NCBI GenBank assembly: GCA_024637045.1
Contig: JAGXFX010000011.1
Coordinates: 62,001-126,000, forward strand
Origin: Soehngenia sp.
GTDB lineage: Bacteria > Bacillota > Clostridia > Tissierellales > Tissierellaceae
Length of the DNA: 64,000 bases
Direction of reading: 5' to 3'
Part shown: piece by piece, positions 50,673-58,828 of the stretch
Position numbering within the stretch: position 1 is the first letter of the stretch
Layout of the letters: each line of letters opens with the position of its first letter
Notes under the pieces: model-generated
Told to the model about the DNA's origin: nothing
Databases searched by the model: none
Seen by the model: the letters and a program-made list of their open reading frames with translations, nothing else
Made by a program: the position numbers and the translations under genes

Positions 50673-51641
50673 ATGAAAAAAATATTATCAATAGCATTGA
50701 TGATTGCTCTTTCGGCAGGTATCATTGCTGGCTGCAGCAACGAGCAAGGAGAAACTACATACCTTAATTTTCCGACAGCCTCCACCACGGGTTCAATCTA
50801 TCCAATAGGCGCTGCAATTTCAAATCTTTGGAATGAGAATATTGAGGGACTCAATGTTTCAGTTGAAGCTTCAAACGGCGGAGTTCAGAATCTCGGCCTG
50901 GTTGCACAGGGTGAAGCACAGATTGGTGTTGCCGTAACCAATATAATGACTGAACAGAAAAACGGAACCGGAGTATTTGAAGAAAATCAATATGACGGAA
51001 TAAGGGTCTTGACAGCACTTTATTCAAATTATAACCAGGTTGTCGTATCAGAGGATTCAGGAATTGAAACCCTGGGAGATATTAAGGGGAAGGTATTTGC
51101 ACCTGGGGCACCGGGAAGCACGCCGGAAGTTGAATCAAACATTCATCTGACTGCAGCAGGAGTCAACTATCCTGATGATTTCAATCCTCAGTTTGTTGGA
51201 TTTACAGAATCAATCGATTTGATCAGAAACAAACAGCTAGATGGAGCTTGGATTCAGGCTGGGATTCCCACATCAGCGGTTTCTGAAATTATTTCTACAG
51301 CAGGTGGAAGGCTGATTTCAATTGATGAAGATGTAATAGAGCAGTTGACAGAAGAATACCCTTGGTATAACAGGGCGATTATCCCTGCAGGGACCTACGA
51401 GGGGCAGGAAGAAGATGTAGTAACAACAAGTATTGTAATAACAATATTTGTTGATGAAAGCCTTCCTGAGGAAACTGCTTATCAGATGACCAAGGTGTTC
51501 TGGGAGAATGTTGAATCCCTGGCAAGCACACACAATGCAATCAAGGGTCTTCAGCTTGAAGATGGAGTAGATAATCTCGCAGGTCTTCCGTTGCATGATG
51601 GATCAGCCAGATACTACAGAGAAATGGGAGTATTGGATTAA
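50673..51641 (+). CDS. TAXI-family TRAP substrate-binding lipoprotein, system 1
   Basis: 322 residues. Lipobox IIAGC (Cys about 21) anchors it to the membrane. The mature part has the TAXI pattern ASTTGSIYPIGAAISNLWNE, ASNGGVQNLGLVAQGEAQIGVAVTN, and APGAPGSTPEVESNIHL. Known TAXI proteins bind glutamate, 2-oxoglutarate or related acids; the ligand here is open. The terminator after it ends the two-gene operon. Confidence 0.93.
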   Translation: MKKILSIALMIALSAGIIAGCSNEQGETTYLNFPTASTTGSIYPIGAAISNLWNENIEGLNVSVEASNGGVQNLGLVAQGEAQIGVAVTNIMTEQKNGTGVFEENQYDGIRVLTALYSNYNQVVVSEDSGIETLGDIKGKVFAPGAPGSTPEVESNIHLTAAGVNYPDDFNPQFVGFTESIDLIRNKQLDGAWIQAGIPTSAVSEIISTAGGRLISIDEDVIEQLTEEYPWYNRAIIPAGTYEGQEEDVVTTSIVITIFVDESLPEETAYQMTKVFWENVESLASTHNAIKGLQLEDGVDNLAGLPLHDGSARYYREMGVLD

Positions 51642-51646
51642 CAAAA

Positions 51647-51690
51647 ATCCCCTAAACAAGACATATGTCTTGTTTAGGGGATAATTTTTT
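51647..51690. terminator. Bidirectional terminator
   Basis: A perfect 36-base palindrome (51647-51682: ATCCCCTAAACAAGACAT and its complement) followed by AATTTTTT on plus and preceded by AAAAA (T-run on minus). Shared by convergent TAXI-1 and the sugar kinase. Confidence 0.9.
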
Positions 51691-51692
51691 GT

Positions 51693-52715
51693 TTATCTTT
51701 GAACCCTTCCCGAAGCATCTCCTTTTAGAAGCTTTTCAACTTCCGCAATTGTGACCATATTGAAATCACCTGGAATAGTGTGCTTTAAGGCAGAAGCTGC
51801 AACCCCAAATTCAAGGGCATCCTTGTAGTCATGCTCTGACAACAATCCGTGGATTAATCCGGAGGCAAAAGAATCTCCTCCACCAACACGATCGACAATC
51901 CTAATATCATACTTTCTTGAATGGTAGAATTCCTCTCCATCGTAAATGCAGCCAGACCAGCCGTTATCAGATGCAGAATATGATTCCCTTAACGAACTTA
52001 CAACATATTTAAAGCTGAATCTTTCCACCATCTGCTTGAACATATTCTCATAGCCCGATAATTCGAGTTCACCTTTTGCAACATCTGTATTTCCAGGTTT
52101 AAAGCCAAGTACAAGTTCAGCATCCTCTTCGTTGCCGATGCAGACATCAACATACTGCATCAGATTGGTCATCGTTTGCTGAGCCTGTTCAGGAGTCCAT
52201 AATTTTTTTCTGTAGTTCAAATCAACTGATACAGTAACGCCATGCCTCTTGGCTGCCTTTAACGCCACTTCAGTAAGATGTGCAGCCTTTTCGCCTAGAG
52301 CAGGAGTGATGCCTGAAAAATGGAACCAGTCGGCATCCTTTAAAATCTCATCAAAATCAAACTCTTCAGCATCAGCTTCTGATATTGAAGAATGACTTCT
52401 GTCGTAAATTACCTTGGAAGGTCTCATTGATACCCCTGTTTCAAGGAAATATATTCCAAGCCTGTCTCCACCCCTTTTTATGTACTCGGTCTTAACACCG
52501 AATCTTCTAAGGTGATTAAGTGCAGACTGTCCAATTTCCTGATCAGGTACCTTTGTTACAAAATATGAGTCATAACCGTAATTGGCAAGAGAAACTGCAA
52601 CATTTGCCTCTCCACCGCCATAAACCACATCGAAGTTTTCAGACTGGATAAAACGGTTGAATCCAGGTGTAGAGAGTCTTAGCATTATTTCACCTAATGT
52701 AACGACTTTTTTCAT
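51693..52715 (-). CDS. 2-dehydro-3-deoxygluconokinase-like PfkB kinase
   Basis: 340 residues, ribokinase/PfkB fold. N-terminal GEIMLRLSTPGFNRF and GGGEANVAVSLANYGY, and the second signature DRVGGGDSFASGLIHGL with the catalytic Asp, match KDG kinases. It would phosphorylate KDG to KDPG, the substrate of the divergent aldolase. GGGAGG ten bases before ATG 52715 makes the longer frame (to 52748) unlikely. Shares an operator-like palindrome with the aldolase gene. Confidence 0.88.
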   Translation of the reverse strand: MKKVVTLGEIMLRLSTPGFNRFIQSENFDVVYGGGEANVAVSLANYGYDSYFVTKVPDQEIGQSALNHLRRFGVKTEYIKRGGDRLGIYFLETGVSMRPSKVIYDRSHSSISEADAEEFDFDEILKDADWFHFSGITPALGEKAAHLTEVALKAAKRHGVTVSVDLNYRKKLWTPEQAQQTMTNLMQYVDVCIGNEEDAELVLGFKPGNTDVAKGELELSGYENMFKQMVERFSFKYVVSSLRESYSASDNGWSGCIYDGEEFYHSRKYDIRIVDRVGGGDSFASGLIHGLLSEHDYKDALEFGVAASALKHTIPGDFNMVTIAEVEKLLKGDASGRVQR

Positions 52716-52768
52716 TATACAACAACCTCCCAAGAAATTATTAGCCATCTAATCCACTACTATGATAT

Positions 52769-52777
52769 ATTATAACA
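52769..52777 (-). promoter_or_regulatory. Extended -10 promoter of the KDG kinase gene
   Basis: On the minus strand TGTTATAAT (plus 52777-52769), a full TGnTATAAT, with no clear -35; the palindrome at 52788-52807 covers the -35 position. Confidence 0.6.
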
Positions 52778-52787
52778 AGAATTCAGT

Positions 52788-52807
52788 GAAATATTTTGGA
52801 ATATTTC
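52788..52807. promoter_or_regulatory. Candidate operator palindrome between KDG kinase and KDPG aldolase
   Basis: GAAATATT-TTGG-AATATTTC, a perfect 8-4-8 inverted repeat, sits over the -35 of the kinase promoter and about 120 bases before the aldolase. A repressor controlling both divergent genes is inferred; no regulator gene adjoins. Confidence 0.5.
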
Positions 52808-52928
52808 AAAATATATTTAGAAAGCATATCAAAGATGCGGGAGACACTCTCCATCGAGGTATGAAACTCAAAAAGTAAAAGCAATGAAAGTGAAAGCTAA
52901 GAATATATAAAAAATTAGGAGGAATTCT

Positions 52929-53672
52929 ATGGACACTTTGGAAAGAATTGGATTGATTGGACTGGTTCCAGTAGTAGCATTTGAAAATATCAACCAGGCC
53001 CTACCTGCAGCAAAGGCGATTTTTGAGTCTGGAATTGAGGTGATCGAAGTTACTTTAAGAACAGAAGCTGGCCTTGAAGCAATAAAATTAATCCGTGAAA
53101 ACATGCCGGAAATGTTGGTAGGGGCAGGGACGGTTTTAAGCCTTCAAAATGCAAAGGATGCTATTGAAGCAGGCGCAAGCTTTATTGTGTCTCCCGGCTT
53201 TAGCGATGAAGTAGTTGCATACTGTCAGAAGGAAGGCGTGCCAATAACTCCAGGCTGTGTTACTCCTACTGAAATAGGAAATGCACTAGAAAAAGGTGTT
53301 ACTACGCTGAAGTTTTTCCCTTCAAGCGTCTTTGGAGGAGTAAAAGCAATGAGTGCTCTTATGGGTCCATTTAAACACACAGGGTTAAAGTTTATTCCAA
53401 CGGGAGGTATAAACGAGTCGAATTTGCATGAATACGCGGACAAGTCATTTGTACATGCAATAGGGGGAGGATGGCTGTGCAGCTCCAAGGATATGAAGGT
53501 TAGAGATTTTGAAAACATTACTAAAACCTGTAAGAAAGCAGTTGATATATTACTGGGATTTGAGTTGGACCACACTGCGATAATTGATAAAGAAGAAAAG
53601 CTATTAGATATCAAGACCCATAATACTGACAGAGCCATGTATTACCTTAAAAAAAGAGGGTATGTTGAATAG
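52929..53672 (+). CDS. KDPG/KHG aldolase with short C-terminal VOC-like tail
   Basis: Splits KDPG to pyruvate and glyceraldehyde-3-phosphate (or hydroxy-oxoglutarate to pyruvate and glyoxylate). Residues 1-205 are the class I aldolase: VVAFENINQALPAAKAI, EVTLRTEAGLEAI, GAGTVLSLQNAKDAIEAGASFIVSP, Schiff-base Lys128 in TLKFFPSSVFGG, and PTGGINESNL. Residues about 210-247 are extra: FELDHTAIIDKEE and THNTDRAMYYLKKRGYVE look like the first strand and helix of a VOC/glyoxalase domain, which in some relatives is complete. RBS AGGAGG. Confidence 0.92.
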   Translation: MDTLERIGLIGLVPVVAFENINQALPAAKAIFESGIEVIEVTLRTEAGLEAIKLIRENMPEMLVGAGTVLSLQNAKDAIEAGASFIVSPGFSDEVVAYCQKEGVPITPGCVTPTEIGNALEKGVTTLKFFPSSVFGGVKAMSALMGPFKHTGLKFIPTGGINESNLHEYADKSFVHAIGGGWLCSSKDMKVRDFENITKTCKKAVDILLGFELDHTAIIDKEEKLLDIKTHNTDRAMYYLKKRGYVE

Positions 53673-53687
53673 TAGCACGCTATATAA

Positions 53688-53723
53688 AAAAAGAACTGTC
53701 CATTTTTTAAGACAGTTCTTTTT
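53688..53723. terminator. Bidirectional terminator between aldolase and serine dehydratase
   Basis: AAAAAGAACTGTC (53688-53700) pairs with GACAGTTCTTTTT (53711-53723), loop of ten; outer GCACG/CGTGC can extend it. Serves both convergent genes. Confidence 0.88.
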
Positions 53724-53740
53724 GTCGTGCAAATAAATTC

Positions 53741-54604
53741 CTAAAGCAACTTCTCTTTCCACATCTTTCCGGTCTCAGTTACAGCCAAACCAGCAAGGGA
53801 AGTTTCTCTTAAAGTAACAGGCATTGCAAGACCGATATTGTACATGGCACTGATAACTTCATCCCAAGGTACTTTTGTTTCAATACCAGCAAGAGCCATC
53901 TCAGCTGCCATAATTGCGTTTGATGCTCCAGCAGCATTTCTCTTAATGCATGGAACCTCAACAAGTCCAGCAAGTGGATCACAAGTAAGACCGAGCATAT
54001 TCTTTAAAGCCAGAGCCATAGCGTGAGCAGCTTGTGTTGGTGTACCACCAGCCATCTCAACAGCAGCTGCAGCAGCCATTGCGCTAGCTGAGCCAATCTC
54101 AGCCTGACATCCTCCAGCAGCACCTGATATAAATGCATTGTTTGCAATAACAAATCCAAAAGCACCGGCTGTAAACAGATGCATCATGGTCATCTCATCA
54201 TCCATGCCCAGTTTATCCTGTAATGCAAGAACAACAGCTGGAAGAACTCCTGATGATCCTGCAGTCGGGCTGGCACAAATTAGTCCCATGGATGCATTAA
54301 CCTCATTTATTGATATTGCATATGACACGGCTTTTAGAAGGGTAGAATCTGTTAGGATATCCCCATTCTTTATGTAAGCATCCATCTTCTTGGCATCTCC
54401 ACCAGTCATGCCTGAATAGGAAGTGACACCTTCAAGACCCTTTACTGCAGAATTTTTCATTACCTGGTATTGTTTAGCCATTCTAGAAATGACTTCTTCA
54501 CGACTTTTTTCTGTCAACTCAACTTCTTGTTCAATCATTATTTCATATAACTTCTTATTCTGATCTTCTGCTTGCTGGACCAGCTCTTGAACGTTCTTAA
54601 ACAT
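53741..54604 (-). CDS. sdaAA: L-serine ammonia-lyase, alpha subunit
   Basis: Iron-sulfur subunit of the oxygen-sensitive serine dehydratase that makes pyruvate and ammonia from L-serine. 287 residues; [4Fe-4S] Cys candidates lie in CASPTAGSSG, GAAGGCQAEIGSAS and GLTCDPLAGLVEVPCIKRNA. It follows the beta subunit by 13 bases on the minus strand. A two-subunit form is typical of clostridia and indicates serine fermentation. Confidence 0.96.
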   Translation of the reverse strand: MFKNVQELVQQAEDQNKKLYEIMIEQEVELTEKSREEVISRMAKQYQVMKNSAVKGLEGVTSYSGMTGGDAKKMDAYIKNGDILTDSTLLKAVSYAISINEVNASMGLICASPTAGSSGVLPAVVLALQDKLGMDDEMTMMHLFTAGAFGFVIANNAFISGAAGGCQAEIGSASAMAAAAAVEMAGGTPTQAAHAMALALKNMLGLTCDPLAGLVEVPCIKRNAAGASNAIMAAEMALAGIETKVPWDEVISAMYNIGLAMPVTLRETSLAGLAVTETGKMWKEKLL

Positions 54605-54617
54605 CTAAATCACCTCT

Positions 54618-55280
54618 CTATTCACTAAGGGTAATTACCCTTAGTATATTTTCCTTTTTTGTAATGGCATTAATTAGATTGTCCGAGACAGGTTGGTCTG
54701 TTTCAATTGTCATTAGAGCGATATCACCCTTTTCAATTCTTGACACATCCATTCCGCTAATATTGATTTTGTTTGCTGCAAGAGTTGAGGCCACCCCAGC
54801 GATTGCACCGTATGCATCTTTGTGAAAAATCAGAATTGCGGGGTTCTCACCGGATAGTTTCAGTGGGAATCCGTTAAGTTTTGTTATTCTTACAACACCA
54901 CCCCCAATTGAAATGGCTGCAATATCAATATTGTCATCGCCACGGCTAAGAGTTATTTCCATGGTATTTGGATGTTCAGGGACAGCATCTTCCTTTACAA
55001 AAGACACATCAATGCCTAACTCTTTAGCTTTAAATAGTGAATCAGGTATCCTTGGGTCATCAGTCTCGTAGTTTAGAATACCACCAACAACTGCCACATC
55101 AGATGCGTGGCCTTTGTATGTCTCTGCAAATGATCCATATAACCGTACTACAATTTTTTCAGGCTGAGCATCAAAAAGCCTTCTTGCAATCTGGCCGATT
55201 CTTACTGGACCTGCTGTATGTGAACTAGAGGGTCCAACCATTACAGGCCCGATGATATCAAATACGCTTCTATATTTCAT
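54618..55280 (-). CDS. sdaAB: L-serine ammonia-lyase, beta subunit
   Basis: 220 residues. N-terminal FDIIGPVMVGPSSSHTAGPVRIGQIAR (substrate-site SSSHT motif) and a C-terminal ACT domain (about 145-220, AILIFHKDAYGAIAGVASTLAANKINISGMDVSR), probably sensing serine. First gene of the sdaAB-sdaAA operon; GAGAGGAG precedes ATG. Confidence 0.96.
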   Translation of the reverse strand: MKYRSVFDIIGPVMVGPSSSHTAGPVRIGQIARRLFDAQPEKIVVRLYGSFAETYKGHASDVAVVGGILNYETDDPRIPDSLFKAKELGIDVSFVKEDAVPEHPNTMEITLSRGDDNIDIAAISIGGGVVRITKLNGFPLKLSGENPAILIFHKDAYGAIAGVASTLAANKINISGMDVSRIEKGDIALMTIETDQPVSDNLINAITKKENILRVITLSE

Positions 55281-55317
55281 CGTTTCACTCCTCTCAAATA
55301 TGTATTGTATTGATCTA

Positions 55318-55326
55318 ATTATATCA
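55318..55326 (-). promoter_or_regulatory. Extended -10 promoter of sdaAB-sdaAA
   Basis: Minus-strand TGATATAAT (plus 55326-55318); the -35 is weak. An imperfect dyad (TGTATTGATCT...AGATTCTATACA, 55301-55336) surrounds it and could be an operator. The rest of 55337-55470 is AT-rich without clear signals. Confidence 0.55.
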
Positions 55327-55474
55327 GATTCTATACACTTTTACACTGTTGCTCATTTAAACAAATAATTTACTACTTTGATTACAAGGAAATTATACAT
55401 ATTTTTAAAATACTTGATCTCAATACATAATTCATAGTGACAAAGTTTTAACGCAATAAAATGTTATTTTAGTA

Positions 55475-55503
55475 TTGACATAAAGGAAGGATAGTGATAA
55501 ATT
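55475..55503 (+). promoter_or_regulatory. Promoter of the AOR2 locus
   Basis: Perfect TTGACA (55475-55480), 17-base spacer, TAAATT (55498-55503) with TG one base upstream (extended -10). Confidence 0.72.
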
Positions 55504-55518
55504 TATGTTGTAATGGTA

Positions 55519-55558
55519 AGCCAGCCAGTGGTCAGGCCACCATGCCATCGGACTGGCA
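55519..55558 (+). ncRNA. Structured leader RNA upstream of AOR2, class unknown
   Basis: GC-rich island in an AT-rich leader. GCCAG (about 55520-55524 or 55524-55528) pairs with CTGGC (55553-55557); inside, GTGG (55529-55532) pairs with CCAC (55537-55540) around TCAGG; CATGCCATCGGA is left between the helices. It lies wholly in the transcribed leader (start near 55510), 14 bases before AGGAGG. I could not match it to a riboswitch class I know. A molybdenum/tungsten-cofactor or substrate sensor, or a protein-binding hairpin, is possible. Confidence 0.45.
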
Positions 55559-55584
55559 AGTTTGTAGATTAAGGAGGATTCAGT

Positions 55585-57282
55585 ATGGAAGTACTAAGAA
55601 TTAACTTATCGAATAGTAGCATCAAACAAGAAAATCCGCCGAAAGATTGGCAGAATTTAGGTGGTAGAGCATTAATTAGCAAAATTATGGTTGACGAGGT
55701 TAATCCTACATGCAACCCATTGGGAGAAGACAACAAATTGATTATTGCACCGGGCATTTTAGCAGGGACAACGGTTTCTTGTGTTAATAGAATTTCAATA
55801 GGCTCAAAAAGCCCTTTGACAGGAACAATAAAGGAAAGTAATGCTGGAGGAACCACAGCATACAAATTAGCAAGACTTGGTATAAAATCAATTGTAATTG
55901 AAGGAAAAGCAGATGATCCTAAGTTGCTTTACATATCAAAAGACAAAATCGAAATTATATCTGCTGAAGAAGTATGGGGTATGGGAGTGTACGATTCAGC
56001 AGAAAGATTAAAAGAAAAATTCAATGATAAAATTGGATTGGTTATTATTGGACCAGCAGGAGAAAGACTATACAGATCAGCAGGCATAGCTAACAGTGAT
56101 AACAATGGTTCTCCTTCAAGGTACTCAGGAAGAGGTGGATTGGGTGCTGTAATGGGAGCCAAAAATATAAAAGCAGTAGTAATAGATGACAGTAATGCCG
56201 AGGGAATAAAAATGCATGATGATGACAAGTTTAACGATTCCAAGAAAACGATTACAGATATGATACTCGGCAATGATGCTATAAAAAACTCCTACACTAT
56301 GTATGGAACATCAAATTTGGTCAAACTAACCAATAGTATTGGTGCTTTGCCGACCATGAACTTTAGCAGAGGAAGTTTTGAAGGTTCAGAAAATATTAAC
56401 GGTCAAAAAATCCATGACCTCATCGTAGAAAGAGGCGGTGAAGGCAACACAAGCCATGGCTGCATGCCAGGATGTTTAATAAGGTGTTCGAACGTATTTC
56501 CTGATGAAGATGGCAAGACAATAGTTTCGCCCATTGAATACGAAACTATAGGATTATTAGGTCCGAACTTGGCAATTGGAAATATTGACACTGTAGCAAA
56601 ATTGAACTATCTGTGTAATGATTTGGGAATTGATACAATCGAAACAGGTGGAGCAATTGGCGTTGCTATGGAAGCAGGAGTCATTAGCTTTGGTGATGAA
56701 GAAGGAGCAATAAATATACTTGAAGAAATCAAAAAAGACACTTACTTAGGTAAAATAATAGCATCTGGTGCATCGTCAACCGGTAAAGTTTTGGGTATCA
56801 CAAGAGTCCCGACAGTTAAGGATCAAACTATGGCAGCTTATGATCCTAGAGCGATAAAGGGTCTAGGGGTAACATATGCAACATCAACACAGGGCGCTGA
56901 TCATACTGCAGGACAAACTATTAGGGCGAATGTTGACCACCGAAAACCAGAAGGTCAAGTTGAAGCTTCAAAGGGAGCGCAAATAACTAATACTTTACAT
57001 GACTGCCTCGGGACATGCTTCTTTTTAGGAGGAGCAATTGGTGGGGACTTAAATCTTCTAGCGGAGCTTTATCTTTCCATGACTGGAGTAAAATTGACTT
57101 TGGATGAATTAATGGAAATATCTAAGGAAACGTTAAAGAGAGAAAGAAAATTTAATACTGATGCAGGATTTGGTCCAGCGGATGATAGGTTGCCTGAATT
57201 CTTCTATAAGGAAGAAAATCCTGATACTGGAACAGTTTTTGATGTAGACAACAACGAAATGGATAAAATATTTGATTTTTAA
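55585..57282 (+). CDS. Tungsten-type aldehyde ferredoxin oxidoreductase 2
   Basis: 565 residues, a shorter AOR subtype than AOR1. Pterin-binding blocks: NLGGRALISKIM, GSKSPLTGTIKESNAGGTTAYKLARLG, SRYSGRGGLGAVMGAKNIKAV. The Fe-S ligands are spaced C-x3-C-x3-C (Cys293, 297, 301 in HGCMPGCLIRC), with distal candidates Cys474/478 in CLGTC. Converts an aldehyde to an acid with ferredoxin. A MoaD/ThiS-like gene follows after 22 bases, and the locus continues with a TRAP importer and dehydrogenases, so the aldehyde is probably an intermediate of one imported compound. Codon third positions look more A/T-rich than in the first 50 kb. Confidence 0.92.
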   Translation: MEVLRINLSNSSIKQENPPKDWQNLGGRALISKIMVDEVNPTCNPLGEDNKLIIAPGILAGTTVSCVNRISIGSKSPLTGTIKESNAGGTTAYKLARLGIKSIVIEGKADDPKLLYISKDKIEIISAEEVWGMGVYDSAERLKEKFNDKIGLVIIGPAGERLYRSAGIANSDNNGSPSRYSGRGGLGAVMGAKNIKAVVIDDSNAEGIKMHDDDKFNDSKKTITDMILGNDAIKNSYTMYGTSNLVKLTNSIGALPTMNFSRGSFEGSENINGQKIHDLIVERGGEGNTSHGCMPGCLIRCSNVFPDEDGKTIVSPIEYETIGLLGPNLAIGNIDTVAKLNYLCNDLGIDTIETGGAIGVAMEAGVISFGDEEGAINILEEIKKDTYLGKIIASGASSTGKVLGITRVPTVKDQTMAAYDPRAIKGLGVTYATSTQGADHTAGQTIRANVDHRKPEGQVEASKGAQITNTLHDCLGTCFFLGGAIGGDLNLLAELYLSMTGVKLTLDELMEISKETLKRERKFNTDAGFGPADDRLPEFFYKEENPDTGTVFDVDNNEMDKIFDF

Positions 57283-57304
57283 CAAAAAAAGCAAGGTGGA
57301 AAAT

Positions 57305-57526
57305 TTGATTACAGTTAAAGTAACAAGAATGGATGAGAATAATAAAAATGAATTCAACATGAAGGTTTTAGAAGAATCTACAATTAGTGAATTGTTAAAT
57401 AATTTAAACTTTAATAAAAAAACTGGAGACTATTTTTTCATTGTTAATGGCATTTTCAAGCAACCAAATCATATATTAAAAGAAGGTGATAGAATAGAAA
57501 TATTTCCTGCTATGTGTGGTGGTTAA
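57305..57526 (+). CDS. MoaD/ThiS-like ubiquitin-fold sulfur carrier
   Basis: 73 residues ending in Cys-Gly-Gly, the C-terminal di-Gly that is adenylated and thiocarboxylated in this family. VNGIFKQPNHILKEGDRIEIFPAMCGG is the typical last strand-turn-strand. TTG 57305 has AAGGTGG before it; the open frame to 57272 overlaps AOR2. Likely delivers sulfur for the tungstopterin dithiolene of AOR2; the E1-like enzyme at 20854-21543 is a candidate activator. Pairing with AOR genes is common in this family. Confidence 0.87.
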   Translation: MITVKVTRMDENNKNEFNMKVLEESTISELLNNLNFNKKTGDYFFIVNGIFKQPNHILKEGDRIEIFPAMCGG

Positions 57527-57648
57527 GATAATTTTGGAGGTGAAAGCTTATTAGATAGTATAAGTAGATGTTGTAGCTGAGGTGTTGTATTATTAATTCT
57601 ACATTGAATAGTACACATAAGACTGTCAAAAAAAAAGGAGGTCGTAAA

Positions 57649-58695
57649 ATGTTATTTAAAAACGCAAAAATTATCGCCCTGATGTTAGTATTAGTAATGA
57701 CTTTAGGTGTGGTATCAGGTTGTACGCAACAAGCACCGGCTGAAGAACCAGAAGAACCAGCAACTGAAGCGCCAGAGGAACCAGCTGAAGAACCAGAGGA
57801 ACCAGCTGAAGAGAGAGAAATCTTCCAGGTGGCATTCGGTGGAAGTGCTCCAGGTGGAGTTTATTATTACATGATAGGTGTTCTAGCTAATTTATTATCT
57901 GAAGCACTTCCTTATGTTAATGTAACTAATGTTTCAACAGGAGCTTCTGTTGCAAACGCGATAGGGGTCGCTAAAGGCGAACTTCACATGGGCTTTACTT
58001 ATGGTTCATTGGTTTATGAAATTTGGAATGGAATAGATACTTTCAAAGATCAACCAGATATTGGCGAGAATGTTAGAGGAGTTGCAAAAGCATATGCGAG
58101 TCCACACTACTTTGTAACACTAGAAGGCTCAGGAATTGAAACAGCTTCTGATCTTGCAGGTAAGACAGTATCAGTTGGGCCTCCTGGATCAGGTGCTCAG
58201 TACAACTCAGATCTAATACTAAATGCACTAGGCATTGAGGTAGAAAGAGAATATTTAGCTTTTGCTGATGCTTCATATGCAATAAAAGAAGGAAGAATTG
58301 ATGCTTTTGGTCAAAGTGGAGCGCCTTCAGGAGCAATCACTGAACTAGCAGAAACAGAAAACATAGTTATAATTCCGTTTTCCGATGCTGAAATGGATAC
58401 ATTAGAGGCAGCTAGCCAATTCTACTATAGAAACAATTTGCCTAAAGAAGTTTATAAAGGCATGACAGAAGATGTTCAGATGCCATTCTTTAGTGTGTAT
58501 TGGATAGCTCATAAAGATGTTCCTGATGAAGTAGTTTATGATATGGTAAAAGAAGCATTCCAACCAGATACTATGACAGAATTAGCTGATGGTTATGTAT
58601 TGTGGGAAGAATTAGAAGAAGATAGTGAGAATTTTGAAGAACTTGGACCAGAGATTCATCCAGGTGCAAAACAGTACTTTGATGAAGTTAATTAA
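57649..58695 (+). CDS. TAXI-family TRAP substrate-binding lipoprotein, system 2
   Basis: 348 residues. Lipobox VVSGC (Cys about 25), then a Glu/Pro/Ala-rich linker of about 35 residues with repeated EEPEEPAEE that tethers the domain away from the membrane. The TAXI domain shows FGGSAPGGVYYYMIGVLANLL, NVSTGASVANAIGVAKGELHMGFTYGS and VSVGPPGSGAQYNSDLILNALG. AAGGAGG selects ATG 57649. The sequence is far from system 1, so a different ligand is expected. Confidence 0.92.
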   Translation: MLFKNAKIIALMLVLVMTLGVVSGCTQQAPAEEPEEPATEAPEEPAEEPEEPAEEREIFQVAFGGSAPGGVYYYMIGVLANLLSEALPYVNVTNVSTGASVANAIGVAKGELHMGFTYGSLVYEIWNGIDTFKDQPDIGENVRGVAKAYASPHYFVTLEGSGIETASDLAGKTVSVGPPGSGAQYNSDLILNALGIEVEREYLAFADASYAIKEGRIDAFGQSGAPSGAITELAETENIVIIPFSDAEMDTLEAASQFYYRNNLPKEVYKGMTEDVQMPFFSVYWIAHKDVPDEVVYDMVKEAFQPDTMTELADGYVLWEELEEDSENFEELGPEIHPGAKQYFDEVN

Positions 58696-58717
58696 TGCTT
58701 AAGAACTGAAGAGTCAA

Positions 58718-58758
58718 ACTCGCGGGTGACATCATTTGGCAATTCGTTACCCGCGAGT
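58718..58758 (+). terminator. Intra-operon hairpin between binding protein and permease
   Basis: ACTCGCGGGTGAC (58718-58730) pairs with GTTACCCGCGAGT (58746-58758), 13 bp with one wobble. No T-run follows, so it is more likely an mRNA 3'-end stabiliser or partial attenuator that keeps the binding protein in excess over the permease. Confidence 0.6.
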
Positions 58759-58828
58759 ATATTTGATAGGTTATAGTTTATCATTAAGAAAGTATTTATC
58801 TCTATTTGAGTAGGGGGACAAAATAACT

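Noticed and set aside
53688-53723. AAAGAACTGTC...GACAGTTCTTTTTG as a fifth GGGAC-type repeat
   Set aside because: Shares only the TTCTTTTTG part; it is a complete simple bidirectional terminator between convergent genes.
55504-55584. AOR2 leader as a known Moco, preQ1, ZTP, fluoride or glutamine riboswitch
   Set aside because: I could not align the conserved bases of any of these classes; reported as unclassified instead.
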